A DNA stretch of 64,000 bases from Ferrimonas sediminum (GCF_900100175.1 NZ_FNEM01000012.1:62001-126000); one strand, 5' to 3'. Positions 54,713 to 62,658 are shown, counted from the stretch's first letter. Made by a program: numbers and translations. The notes: generated from the sequence alone by a model not told the origin.

Positions 54713-56689
54713 TTATATTCGCGCATCTAACAGTTCTTTAAAGGTAATGACCAAGTCATTTGGTAGTAAGTCAGGGTAGTCACCTAGAACAGAAGTAATA
54801 ATATGCCTCATCAAACCACCTGCGTTGTTATTTTTTGGCCTTAAAAATCCAAATACCGTAGTAACTCTTTCCTCTAGAGCATGATCATCTAAATGAAGAT
54901 AATCAGCAGAGATTTTTAAAACCATCTTGTTAAGATAGGTAATCTCTAGAGATATTTTTTCACTTTTACCATCAAGAACAGCTTTCTGGATCGCATCTGT
55001 TACACATTGCCACTTCGCGCGGCTCCAGCCGCCAATATCAGTATATCTATCATCTTTTTCAATGATTTTATGATCAACACAAAATTGATGATTTTCCTTG
55101 ATTATGGTTGCGGCCAATAAAACAGGGTCTAGCAGTAAGGACTCAATCCCATCTCTGACGTTAGGTGACAATATGAACACCCGATCTGTCGGTGTTCGTT
55201 CTCCATCCCAATCAATTAATCCAAAAACACTAGAGTTTCCGTTTTCTGTTAAAGTATTCACAAGCCTTTCAACTTGCGCACAACCAGAATTTTGTTCTAC
55301 TCCGTTTGGATTTGTTATACCTACCTCTATGAAAGTAAGAGAGCGCTCTGTGTCTAAATATTGCTTATAAGCTTGATAGAGCTTTTCGTAAATATACGCA
55401 TCAGTTTTACTCTCTACAAACACTTGCCTTCTTCCATCAAAGGATACTGATAGTGTTGGCACACCAGCCGTTAAAATTGATAGCGCGCGACTTCGCGTGA
55501 TTTTTTCAATTGAAGGTCCTGATGGATTCATTTCAAACAACGACTCTTCAGGAGCAAGGGCCACCGTAGATGGGCTGTGTGTAGTTAATATAACTGATAC
55601 ACCTTTTCCCTCAACGAGAACCTCTTGAATAGTTTTAATAAGCGATACGACCATGGAAGGATGCAGAGGAGCATCAACTTCATCTAATAATAGTAATTTT
55701 GGAAAATGTTTTTCTTGACGATCATCGCTTGCATTATAAAGACATAGTGCAAAAGACATTAAAACCTTTTCACCCGATGAGAGATCTTTAAACCTCATCT
55801 CTATATCATTAGAAAGCTTAGTTAATTTTGGCTCGTACGATGAGACCTCATGCATTGGAGGTGGCTCAACTCGAAACTCTAGATTACATACTTCCAGAAT
55901 TCTATTGACGAAATCCCAGGGTGGCTCACCATACTTCTCTATAAAGTCATTCTGACTCAAAAAAATAAGGCCACCTTCATCATTTGCTGGGTATTTTTCT
56001 AGCCTATCATTTTGGTGAATTAGCTCTCGATACGTTGAAAACAATCGGCCAAAAGCTTGCTGGAAAGCATCAACCTCACCCCAAAGTAGTTTGTTATTAT
56101 TGAAAAATTTTGATTCTGATGTTTCAAAAAACAGCTCAGGGTTTTCGTTAAGTACTTTTGGAGCAGCTTTTTTCCAAACCTCGTCACCAATACTTCTCTG
56201 CGTCTGAGAAAATATATTTCTAGCTTGATTTTGAAGATGTTGCTGTAGGTTAGTATGAATAGATTGTGCTTTCTGAGGGTCGCCTAGTATTACTTCTAGT
56301 TTTTCTTTATCAAGTGACCTCACCTTTCTCATTGAAGTGCAGTGCTTGGCTGGAATTCCCAATGCGATAGCTTGTTGCTGAACTTGTTTAAAACTATTTT
56401 CTTGATGAGTTCGTATTTGCTGGAACCAGTTCGAACGTTGGGTTTGATGCTGTGACGGGTGAAATATCCCTGTATCTTTTGGAATGATACTGTTCCAATC
56501 AAATAGCAAAACATCAGTTTGATGGTTTGTAACCAAAGATGACTGTATTTTTCCTTCGTTAATTGCCTCTAGTAAATGGGTTTTCCCAGATCCGTTTCGC
56601 CCAGTTAACACAACCAGTTCAGGTAAACTGGTATCACTCAAACTAACAATCGATTTGTGAACCATTTTGAAAGAGAGTTTATTTTCCAT
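54713..56689 (-). CDS. ABC-type ATPase fused to a TOPRIM-like domain; candidate defence protein
   Basis: The product is 658 residues. The ATPase half has Walker A GRNGSGKT (30-37), signature LSSGE (303-307), Walker B LLLLDEVDAPLHP (Asp336/Glu337) and the switch histidine His371 (TTHSPSTV). After residue 420 a TOPRIM or DUF4435-like domain follows, with Glu426 (VFVESKTDAYIY) and Asp493-x-Asp495 (IDWDG). This is the layout of OLD-family nucleases and of the AriA/AriB components of PARIS systems, here in one chain. The gene is AT-rich and lies in a cassette-like unit. An anti-phage role is inference. Confidence 0.75.
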   Translation of the reverse strand: MENKLSFKMVHKSIVSLSDTSLPELVVLTGRNGSGKTHLLEAINEGKIQSSLVTNHQTDVLLFDWNSIIPKDTGIFHPSQHQTQRSNWFQQIRTHQENSFKQVQQQAIALGIPAKHCTSMRKVRSLDKEKLEVILGDPQKAQSIHTNLQQHLQNQARNIFSQTQRSIGDEVWKKAAPKVLNENPELFFETSESKFFNNNKLLWGEVDAFQQAFGRLFSTYRELIHQNDRLEKYPANDEGGLIFLSQNDFIEKYGEPPWDFVNRILEVCNLEFRVEPPPMHEVSSYEPKLTKLSNDIEMRFKDLSSGEKVLMSFALCLYNASDDRQEKHFPKLLLLDEVDAPLHPSMVVSLIKTIQEVLVEGKGVSVILTTHSPSTVALAPEESLFEMNPSGPSIEKITRSRALSILTAGVPTLSVSFDGRRQVFVESKTDAYIYEKLYQAYKQYLDTERSLTFIEVGITNPNGVEQNSGCAQVERLVNTLTENGNSSVFGLIDWDGERTPTDRVFILSPNVRDGIESLLLDPVLLAATIIKENHQFCVDHKIIEKDDRYTDIGGWSRAKWQCVTDAIQKAVLDGKSEKISLEITYLNKMVLKISADYLHLDDHALEERVTTVFGFLRPKNNNAGGLMRHIITSVLGDYPDLLPNDLVITFKELLDARI

Positions 56690-56723
56690 AATTGTTTTGA
56701 CTTCCTCTTTACTAGTGGCTGAG

Positions 56724-56800
56724 TGCCAACGCCCATTTAAGGGGCTGATAATATTTTTCTAAAATTGTGTAGCGAAGCGAAACCGAGCAAACTGTTAGCA
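56724..56800 (-). repeat. attC-like recombination site
   Basis: On the minus strand it runs from TGCTAACAGTTTG to CAGCCCCTTAAATGGGCG and then TTGGCA. The right part closely resembles the CAGCCCCTTAGGCGGGCG-TTA end of Vibrio- and Shewanella-type attC sites (recalled). It separates the 118-residue gene from the ATPase gene. Left-right complementarity is imperfect. Confidence 0.6.
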
Positions 56801-56837
56801 ATCCCGATTTAAATTCTTATTATGTAACAGATTAACT

Positions 56838-57194
56838 CTACAAAGGTCTCATCTTACTAATTTCTGACAATGGTGGCATGCATATAGTTTGCGCTACTCC
56901 TTGTGCCTCAACACTGTAAGAGTTGATAGAAAGTGTTTTGAACGTTCCCTCCCAAGTATTTTCGACAATTGCTATCACAATACCAGTAGAAAACTCAGAT
57001 TCGTTCAAATCCATTTTTTTCTTGGCGTGTTTTGAAAATACATCACTCCAGATACAGAAATTAACATACTTCAAATTCTGAAAGCCATGATCTGACAGCA
57101 TCTTAATCGGGTTTGTTCGCTCACATTTGCTAATCAGTATTACGCTGCATGATTTCAGATCCGACACATCAAATACGACCGTTTTTTCTGACAT
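56838..57194 (-). CDS. Cassette gene, unknown function
   Basis: The 118-residue protein begins MSEKTVVFDVSDLKSCSVILISKCER, with alternating beta and helical segments, several cysteines and no signal or membrane segment. It is AT-rich. It is followed 37 bases later by an attC-like site. I do not recognise it. A long hairpin lies just upstream (57212-57256). Confidence 0.6.
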   Translation of the reverse strand: MSEKTVVFDVSDLKSCSVILISKCERTNPIKMLSDHGFQNLKYVNFCIWSDVFSKHAKKKMDLNESEFSTGIVIAIVENTWEGTFKTLSINSYSVEAQGVAQTICMPPLSEISKMRPL

Positions 57195-57211
57195 TACTCT
57201 TTCACTACACG

Positions 57212-57256
57212 GTCTTAACCTTGAGAGATAAGTTAATTCACTCTCAAGGTTAAGAC
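57212..57256. repeat. 16-bp perfect inverted repeat upstream of the cassette gene at 57194
   Basis: GTCTTAACCTTGAGAG and CTCTCAAGGTTAAGAC are separated by 13 bases and end 18 bases before the start codon. It could be an operator, a leader hairpin that hides the ribosome site, or the inner part of a recombination site. The rest of 57257-57554 (about 300 bases) shows no gene. Confidence 0.6.
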
Positions 57257-57569
57257 TTTCAACGAGTAGGGCCAGAAAGTGATTTCGCTTTAGATCAAAA
57301 ACGTTGATCCCTACCTCTAACGAGTTTTTATATTGTTTCTTCTTTTTCTCAATTCGTGATGTTGAATGTATGGTGCCCCAACAGCAACACCACCGTTGGC
57401 AGCGACAGAGAGTCGCGTAAGAGAGCCTCTATATGTGTTTGCGGCAAGCGCTCTATCAGACAGGCGAAGCAGCATCACTTAGCTAGCTCGACACACTGAC
57501 AATTCAGTCGGTGGGGATGTGTTTTACCCCTTGACCGGAAGAAGGCTCATATGTGTTATAAGCCACATG

Positions 57570-57824
57570 CTACTTATATGGGTAATTAGGATCATCGGAA
57601 GTTCCAGCTACTGCATGTTTCTCTATCATTTCCGCTTTTTCGGCTGTGAAATTGGAAACATCAATTAACTCTCCAACCGATTGAGCCAAGTCTTTATTGA
57701 GTTGCGTAATTGCGTCAATTTGGACTTGAAACTCATCACTGGCTTTTTTGTGGTATTTATGAGCGATTGACCAAGATATCACCGCACCAATAAGTGCACC
57801 TATGATCATTAATATAACTTCCAT
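57570..57824 (-). CDS. Cassette gene: small single-span membrane protein
   Basis: The 84-residue protein has an N-terminal membrane helix (residues 2-22, ILMIIGALIGAVISWSIA) and a hydrophilic, partly coiled-coil remainder ending DDPNYPYK. CGGAGATAAACGAAAAT supplies a ribosome site. It is bounded by matching cassette ends (GTTATAAGCC before the gene, GGCTTATAAC after it). Function is not known. Confidence 0.65.
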   Translation of the reverse strand: MEVILMIIGALIGAVISWSIAHKYHKKASDEFQVQIDAITQLNKDLAQSVGELIDVSNFTAEKAEMIEKHAVAGTSDDPNYPYK

Positions 57825-57851
57825 ATTTTCGTTTATCTCCGAATTTTAAGT

Positions 57852-57956
57852 GGCTTATAACACCAAAATAACAGGCGTAAAATAGTTTGTTATAATTTTT
57901 GAGGTACGAAAAACAACAAACTGATTTAAGTCCTAGTTCATTTTCTTGTTAGAAGG
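57852..57956 (-). repeat. attC-like site with long folded arms
   Basis: On the minus strand the site starts CCTTCTAAC, directly after a stop codon, and ends GTTATAAGCC. The two halves pair imperfectly over most of their length: TAACAAGAAAAT against ATTTTGGTGTTA, and AGTTTGTT against AACAAACT, around an unpaired centre. This folded, bulged hairpin is the structural signature of attC. It is the best-supported site in the array. Confidence 0.65.
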
Positions 57957-58637
57957 CTAATCGACGACTGGCACATGAGGTATGGCTCTAATACTCTCAG
58001 ATAAAAATATTTCTTGGTATACTTTTAAAGCACTATAAATACAATACATAACATGACTCCACGAGGCACATTCAACACGCCCCCCCCTCTTAAAAACATA
58101 AGGTTCACCACCTAGCTCTATAATTTTATCATTTCTCGAATGAACTCCACCCAAATGTAGTGAATTTCTTATTAAAGACGGTACTGAAATTATTTCATGT
58201 TTTCTATCTGGTTCCTCTACACCTGACACCTCCAATATTTTCCTTACTCCTTTTGAGAATCCACCTTGTGCACCAACACCATCTATATTACATAAAGTTT
58301 GCTCAACACAGTTCTCAAAAGAGAATTGCACCATAGTAATAAAACTTGCTTTACTATTAGGGCTTAAATCGTTTAAAAACGATAGCAAGCCTTCTTCATT
58401 TTGAAGTCGAAGGATATGCATTATATAAGCGTGATTATCTTTGTGTTCAGCCTGTTGCATAATCTTGATTCCAACAAGAGCTATGGTATTACATAGCTGT
58501 CTAACATGGATAAATCCTTGTGAACGAGCGTCTGTCTCAGGTAATTCAAGCAGATTTATTATCTCATTGCACTTATCTTTCACTACCTGCATTTGCAAGC
58601 TACGTTGTGTCCATGTTTCAGCTAACTCAAATGGCAT
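57957..58637 (-). CDS. Cassette gene, unknown function
   Basis: This 226-residue, mainly helical soluble protein begins MPFELAETWTQRSLQMQVVKDKCNEIINLL. A segment near residue 155 (SLIRNSLHLGGVHSRND) recalls the RN...H pattern of some HEPN-type domains, but I would not rely on it. It is AT-rich. The start lies 8 bases after the cassette boundary GTTAGAAGG, with AAGGATAAAAT as ribosome site. Confidence 0.6.
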   Translation of the reverse strand: MPFELAETWTQRSLQMQVVKDKCNEIINLLELPETDARSQGFIHVRQLCNTIALVGIKIMQQAEHKDNHAYIMHILRLQNEEGLLSFLNDLSPNSKASFITMVQFSFENCVEQTLCNIDGVGAQGGFSKGVRKILEVSGVEEPDRKHEIISVPSLIRNSLHLGGVHSRNDKIIELGGEPYVFKRGGRVECASWSHVMYCIYSALKVYQEIFLSESIRAIPHVPVVD

Positions 58638-58653
58638 ATTTTATCCTTCTAAC

Positions 58654-59110
58654 AACTTATTATGCGGCGATTTGCCGCCTATCACTCCACGCAAAGCTAG
58701 TGCAATCAGAGACAACGTTCTGATATTTAGTCACTTATTACGCTTCGGCCATTCGACCACAAAGCACGTAAGGCGGATTCTGCATGAGGAAAAGCGGCGA
58801 CGACCATAAACTGTATGTAGATCCAGTAGTTCCAGGCTATTTAAAAGTGAGCAGGCACAAACACATAACCCACTGATTTAAAACAACTATGTTTTGATCA
58901 TCACTTTTAGCAGACCGAGCTCCGCCGATGTGGTGAGTATTTGGACTCACCAGCTGGGGCAACCATGGTGGTATCTAACTGATTTATAGGGAGATAACCG
59001 TACACCGTTAAGTGGCTGTTTAAAAGTGGGTTAAATCACACTGTGGATGTAAGAGATCGCGTACATGGAGCTTTTGGGTTGGGTTGAAGTCATTTGGTGT
59101 TTGCTGATTG
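58654..59110. other. Intergenic region with direct repeats and hairpin
   Basis: No gene is seen. GGCTATTTAAAAGTG (about 58834) and GGCTGTTTAAAAGTG (about 59014) are direct repeats 180 bases apart. GGTGAGT-ATTTGG-ACTCACC (about 58933-58952) is a perfect seven-bp hairpin between them. This may be a relic of an insertion sequence, but no transposase frame survives. Confidence 0.45.
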
Positions 59111-59538
59111 AAAGACGCTGGGTACCCGCATTCGCGGGCACGACGAAGAAAAGACACTGGACCCTCGCGTTCGCAAGGGCGACAAAGGGAAGACACTGGG
59201 TACCCGCGTTCGCGGGCACGACGGAGGAAAGACACTGGGTACCCGCATTCGCAGGCACGACAGAGAAAAGACACTGAACCCTCGCGTTCGTAAGTACGAC
59301 GAAGGAAAGACACTGGACCCTCGCGTTTGCAAGGACGACAGAGGAAAGACGCTGGGTGCCCGCATTCGCGGGCACGACGGAGGGAAGACGCTGGGCCCTC
59401 GCGTTAGCAAGGGTGACGGAGGAAAGACACTGGGCCCTCGCGTTCGCAAGGGCGACAGAGGGAAGACACTGGGTACCTGCGTTCACGGGCACGACGGAGG
59501 GAAGGCGCTGGGCCCTCGCGTTCGCAAGGGCGACTGTG
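59111..59538. repeat. Tandem array of eleven 39-bp hairpin units
   Basis: Eleven contiguous, diverged units of 38-40 bases, each with (A/G)AAGACRCTGG followed by one of two hairpin types: A, GGTACCCGCRTTCGCGGGCACGAC, and B, (A/C)CCTCGCGTTCGCAAGGGCGAC. By my reading the order is A B A A B B A B B A B. There are no spacers, so it is not CRISPR. Because 39 bases is 13 codons, long spurious reading frames run through it. It directly follows the tRNA-Cys terminator on the minus strand. Confidence 0.85.
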
Positions 59539-59559
59539 GGTTTTTTGGTTGCCCATACG

Positions 59560-59590
59560 AAAAACGGCAACCCTGTTCAGGGTTGCCGTT
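59560..59590 (-). terminator. Terminator of the tRNA operon
   Basis: On the minus strand ACGGCAACCCTG-AA-CAGGGTTGCCGT is followed by TTTTTCG, 10 bases past the tRNA-Cys 3' end. Confidence 0.88.
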
Positions 59591-59600
59591 CGTCGAAATA

Positions 59601-59674
59601 TGGAGGCGCGTCCCGGAGTCGAACCGAGGTCCACGGATTTGCAATCCGCTGCATAGCCACTCTGCCAACGCGCC
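59601..59674 (-). tRNA. tRNA-Cys (GCA)
   Basis: This is a 74-base cloverleaf with CCA encoded. Acceptor GGCGCGT pairs with ACGCGCC, the anticodon loop reads ATTGCAAAT with anticodon GCA, and the T-arm has GGTTCGACTCC. It is the last gene of the tRNA operon. Confidence 0.96.
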
Positions 59675-59679
59675 ATATT

Positions 59680-59755
59680 TGGAGCGACACACGAGGTTCG
59701 AACTCGTGACCTCAACCTTGGCAAGGTTGCGCTCTACCAACTGAGCTAGTGTCGC
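59680..59755 (-). tRNA. tRNA-Gly (GCC)
   Basis: This is a 76-base cloverleaf with CCA encoded. Acceptor GCGACAC pairs with GTGTCGC, the D-arm is AGCTCAGTTGGTAGAGC, the anticodon in CTTGCCAAG is GCC, and the T-loop is GTTCGAAC. It lies five bases before tRNA-Cys. Confidence 0.95.
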
Positions 59756-59814
59756 GTAAATCTGTTCTGTCTTGTTGCTAAGGTCACGAGCTCGAGTGAC
59801 CTCGAGACCTTTTT

Positions 59815-59894
59815 GCGACACGAGGTTCGCTATTGCAAACCCGGGTGACCTCAACCTTGGCAAGGTTGCGCTCTACCAACTGAGCTAGTGTCGC
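59815..59894 (-). pseudogene. Decayed tRNA-Gly copy with broken T-arm
   Basis: The 5' half (acceptor strand, D-arm, anticodon arm with GCC) is identical to the intact tRNA-Gly, and so is the upstream spacer CGCGTAAATCTGTT. The T-arm is replaced by CACCCGGGTTTGCAATAGCGAACCTCG and the 3' end reads AAAAA instead of TCCA, so no CCA is encoded. It is offset 139 bases from the intact gene, consistent with tandem duplication followed by decay. Confidence 0.75.
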
Positions 59895-59935
59895 GTAAAT
59901 CTGTTGTCTGACCGAGCCTGGACTAATCGGCTATC

Positions 59936-59976
59936 GGTTGCGCTACTCTCTCAATTCCGAACTGAGCCAGTGTCGC
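59936..59976 (-). pseudogene. Second tRNA-Gly remnant (5' half only)
   Basis: GCGACACTGGCTCAGTT followed, after a short disruption, by GTAGCGCAACC matches the acceptor strand, D-arm and start of the anticodon stem of the neighbouring tRNA-Gly with several changes. The anticodon and 3' half are gone. It supports a history of several tRNA-Gly copies here. Confidence 0.5.
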
Positions 59977-60095
59977 TAAACAACGAGACGTATTGTAACC
60001 GCGGCAGCGAGCAGCGCAAGCCCCTGTGGCGCCGTTTGCTCACTGCGCGGTCGATTCTGGCCTACTCCTGCGGCAATCGCCTTTTGAGTGCTGGT

Positions 60096-61217
60096 TTATT
60101 GTCCGGCGCGGTGCAGGCAAGCCAGCACCTGGTCGATCTCCTGCTGGGTATTATACAGGTGGGGCGACAGCCTCAGGCCGGTGTCGCGGCGGTCGAAATG
60201 CACCTGTCGGCGTTGCAGTTCCTCTATTACGGGTTCCATGGCAGAGGCTGGGGGCTGAATCACCACAGTGCCGCCGCGTCGGTTGGCCTGCAGCGGCGAG
60301 GCAATCCACGAGGCGTCGCAGCCGTCAATCAGCGACTGGGTCAGCGCCAAATTGTGCCGGCGAATGGCGTCGATGCCCACCCCGGTCAGCACCCGAATGC
60401 TGTTGGCGGCGGTCACATAGGGCAGCACCGATGGGGTGCCGCCCCAGAACCGGTTGGCGCCGGGGTGGTACTCAAACTTGTGCACGTCGAACTCAAACGG
60501 GTTGCTGTGGGAGAACCAGCCGACGTCTTTAGGCGCGACTTTCGGCAACATCGGGTCACTGATCCAGATGAATCCGGCACCCGGGCCGCCGCACAGCCAC
60601 TTGACGCAGGAGCCGAGCACCACGTCCGCCCGCCAGTCGTCCAGGTTAATGGGCACACAGCCGATGGACTGGGCCACGTCCACCACCGACAGCACGCCCT
60701 GTTGGCGCAGCAGCGCACACACCCGGGCCACCGGCACCTGCATGCCGGTATTGGACTGCACGTGGGTCACCAACGCCAGCGCCACCCGCTCATCAATGTG
60801 GGCCTGCCAGACGGCGATGTCGGTAAGATCGCTGCCGGCGGGCATGAATTTCAGCTCGTAGCCGTTGGCGCGGGCCTGCCCGGCCACAAAGGCCATGGAG
60901 GGAAAGTCGTCCTCGCTGAGCAGAATCTGGTTGCGGTCGCCGCCGGGCCTCAGGCCAAACAGCAGCTTGGTAAAACCGCTGGAGAGGTTGGCCTGCGGAC
61001 AAAACTGATCCGCCCTGCCCCCCAGCAACCCGGCCAGGGCCTGGTTAAACTCCTCGATGGCCTCAAGCCACAATGGCCAGGGCTCGCCCTGCTGTTGCCA
61101 GTGGTCCAAAAACCCCCGCTGCAGCGCCTCGGCGGTAGAGGCCAGCGGCCGGCCGACGGAGTGGCTGAGCAGGTAGACTCCCTCTATGGGAACAAACTCC
61201 GGCAGGCGATCAATCAT
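60096..61217 (-). CDS. Kynureninase-like PLP-dependent enzyme (aminotransferase class V)
   Basis: The product is 373 residues of the fold-type I, class V group. The PLP lysine is in LGSCVKWLCGGPGAGFIW, the cofactor aspartate in VVDVAQSIG, and the arrangement LSHSVGRPLAS at the N-terminus and NRFWGGTPSVLPY later resembles kynureninase. Kynureninases split kynurenine or 3-hydroxykynurenine. The true substrate here is unknown. The gene overlaps the upstream PrnB-like gene by eight bases, so the two act in one pathway. Confidence 0.82.
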   Translation of the reverse strand: MIDRLPEFVPIEGVYLLSHSVGRPLASTAEALQRGFLDHWQQQGEPWPLWLEAIEEFNQALAGLLGGRADQFCPQANLSSGFTKLLFGLRPGGDRNQILLSEDDFPSMAFVAGQARANGYELKFMPAGSDLTDIAVWQAHIDERVALALVTHVQSNTGMQVPVARVCALLRQQGVLSVVDVAQSIGCVPINLDDWRADVVLGSCVKWLCGGPGAGFIWISDPMLPKVAPKDVGWFSHSNPFEFDVHKFEYHPGANRFWGGTPSVLPYVTAANSIRVLTGVGIDAIRRHNLALTQSLIDGCDASWIASPLQANRRGGTVVIQPPASAMEPVIEELQRRQVHFDRRDTGLRLSPHLYNTQQEIDQVLACLHRAGQ

Positions 61218-62397
61218 GGCGCTGACCTTTCACTAGGGCGCTCAAGGCATTGATGTCACGATAGCGGCTGGGAATGTCGTCGCGGGGAGCGGCGGCGCGC
61301 AGATCCCTCAGCCCCTGCAACGAGCGCATCAACACCTCCAGCGGCGGTCCGCTGGCCGTGACCTGCTTCAGGTGCTGGGCGGCCATCTCGGTAGAGGGTT
61401 TGGCGATAAAGCGGCTCACCAGCTGGTCGTGATGCTGGATGGCGGTATGGCCATGGGCCTGCTGCACCGCCAGAAACGCCGGCAACACTCGCTGAAACCA
61501 ATCGCTGTCGGCGTCGGTTTTGGCGGCGCTGAGCAGATCATCCAGGAAGCTGCGGCGACGCATCACATCGCGCAGGCGCCGCTGGTCTTCCGGCATCATG
61601 TATAGGAACTTGTCCACCAGCAGTTGGGAGTAGAACGGGTTGTTGGCCTGGCACAGCCCCAGCAGCATGTCGATCTCATTGATGCCGGCAAAGTCGCCGG
61701 CGTTGGCGCCGCGATACTCATGCTGGCCGACCCGGAACGGCTTGTAGTAGGGGCGGACGCTGTTAAAGAAGCGTTCGCTGTCGAGCTTGTCGAACAGCAC
61801 CTGATTCCACTTGGCCACGTCCACCAGCGCCTGGCGGGCGTCCTCCAGCAGGTGGATGGCCACCGGGTGGGAGATCCCCATGGGCAGAATCCGCACCAAG
61901 GCATCCGCCGCCCGCTTATAGGCCAGCACCGCCAGGGTGTTGTAGTCGATGAACAGCGCCTCGTCGTCGAGGCTGGTGAAGCGTTTCGGCACACCGGCTT
62001 TGGCCAGGCAGTGGGTGGTCAGGTGGCTGGTGGCAAACCGGGGCGTGACGCCCAGCGAGGCGCCGATGTGCAGCGCCAGCGCCGAGGCGGCTTTCAGGGG
62101 CGACTTGCGCTCGCGGGAGGGCTCGGTCAGATCGTGGCGACGGCAGGCCGCCATGTACATGCCCACGTTGCCGAGCAGGTCGAAGTTGCTGTCGAAGCCC
62201 TCGTCGGTGTTGCCTTCCGCCAGCAGCTTCTCGATAAAACCCCGCCCGCCGGACTCCATCCTGGCTTTGAGGTCGTCGCCAACGCCTTCGACGTTGGCCT
62301 TGTCCTGCTGCTGAAAGTAGAGCTGCTCCAGCTCGGTGTTGATGGCCTTAAAGTCGGTGCGTATCCATTGGTCAAAAGCCTGGGCATGCTGGGTCAC
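61210..62397 (-). CDS. PrnB-like (DUF1864) heme protein of the tryptophan/indoleamine dioxygenase superfamily
   Basis: The product is 395 residues from GTG 62397, which has AAGGA seven bases upstream; an earlier GTG at 62478 lacks a ribosome site. The block RPYYKPFRVGQHEYRGANAG followed by DFAGINEIDMLLGL is, as I recall it, characteristic of the PrnB/DUF1864 family. PrnB rearranges 7-chlorotryptophan in pyrrolnitrin synthesis, and the fold is that of IDO and TDO, with a histidine-ligated heme. No other pyrrolnitrin gene is here. With a kynureninase-like partner it probably acts on tryptophan or a related indole. Confidence 0.78.
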   Translation of the reverse strand: MTQHAQAFDQWIRTDFKAINTELEQLYFQQQDKANVEGVGDDLKARMESGGRGFIEKLLAEGNTDEGFDSNFDLLGNVGMYMAACRRHDLTEPSRERKSPLKAASALALHIGASLGVTPRFATSHLTTHCLAKAGVPKRFTSLDDEALFIDYNTLAVLAYKRAADALVRILPMGISHPVAIHLLEDARQALVDVAKWNQVLFDKLDSERFFNSVRPYYKPFRVGQHEYRGANAGDFAGINEIDMLLGLCQANNPFYSQLLVDKFLYMMPEDQRRLRDVMRRRSFLDDLLSAAKTDADSDWFQRVLPAFLAVQQAHGHTAIQHHDQLVSRFIAKPSTEMAAQHLKQVTASGPPLEVLMRSLQGLRDLRAAAPRDDIPSRYRDINALSALVKGQRHD

Positions 62398-62561
62398 GGG
62401 ATCATCCTTATTCGTGTCGCCACCGAACCGATTTGGTTTTTGCTCTTGCGTTCGATGACGGTTAGCGTTAGGGACCACTATGACGCCTAACCCGGCGCAG
62501 CGGCAATCACCGTTGGCGCATTTCTATTCAGCCCAGGTTGTACAGCAAAACGTACAGGCAT

Positions 62562-62587
62562 AAAAAAACGGCGGTCAAACCGCCGTT
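62562..62587 (-). terminator. Terminator after the LysR gene
   Basis: On the minus strand AAACGGCGG-TTTGA-CCGCCGTTT runs into seven T. It separates lysR from the PrnB-like operon, which therefore has its own promoter in 62398-62560. Confidence 0.85.
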
Positions 62588-62658
62588 TGGTCGCCGTAAA
62601 CCCCGGCGAGATCTGATGCAGATTGGCTTCATAGACCACGGCGTTGACCCCGGCGGCC

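Larger units (their letters stand above)
54625..58653 (-). mobile_element. Putative integron cassette array without integrase (CALIN-like)
   Basis: Four genes, all on the minus strand, lie in about 4 kb of AT-rich DNA between GC-rich core genes. Junctions carry attC features. Each end pairs as cassettes require: the cassette at 57957 begins GTTAGAAGG and its gene is followed by CCTTCTAAC; the next begins GTTATAAGCC and its gene is followed by GGCTTATAAC; the ATPase cassette begins GTTGGCACT and ends AGTGCTAAC (one mismatch). No intI is in the window. Some boundaries (57195-57569 and the left end) are degenerate. Confidence 0.65.

Noticed and set aside
58834-59039. Insertion sequence bounded by the TTTAAAAGTG repeats
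   Set aside because: The repeats are direct rather than inverted and only about 180 bases apart, and no transposase fragment could be recognised.
59111-59538. CRISPR array
   Set aside because: The 39-base units follow each other without spacers and diverge from each other; no cas genes are nearby.
59031-59570. Repetitive protein-coding gene on the minus strand (NAGTQ-type repeats)
   Set aside because: The frame exists only because the repeat unit is 13 codons long; other frames are open too, and there is no ribosome site.
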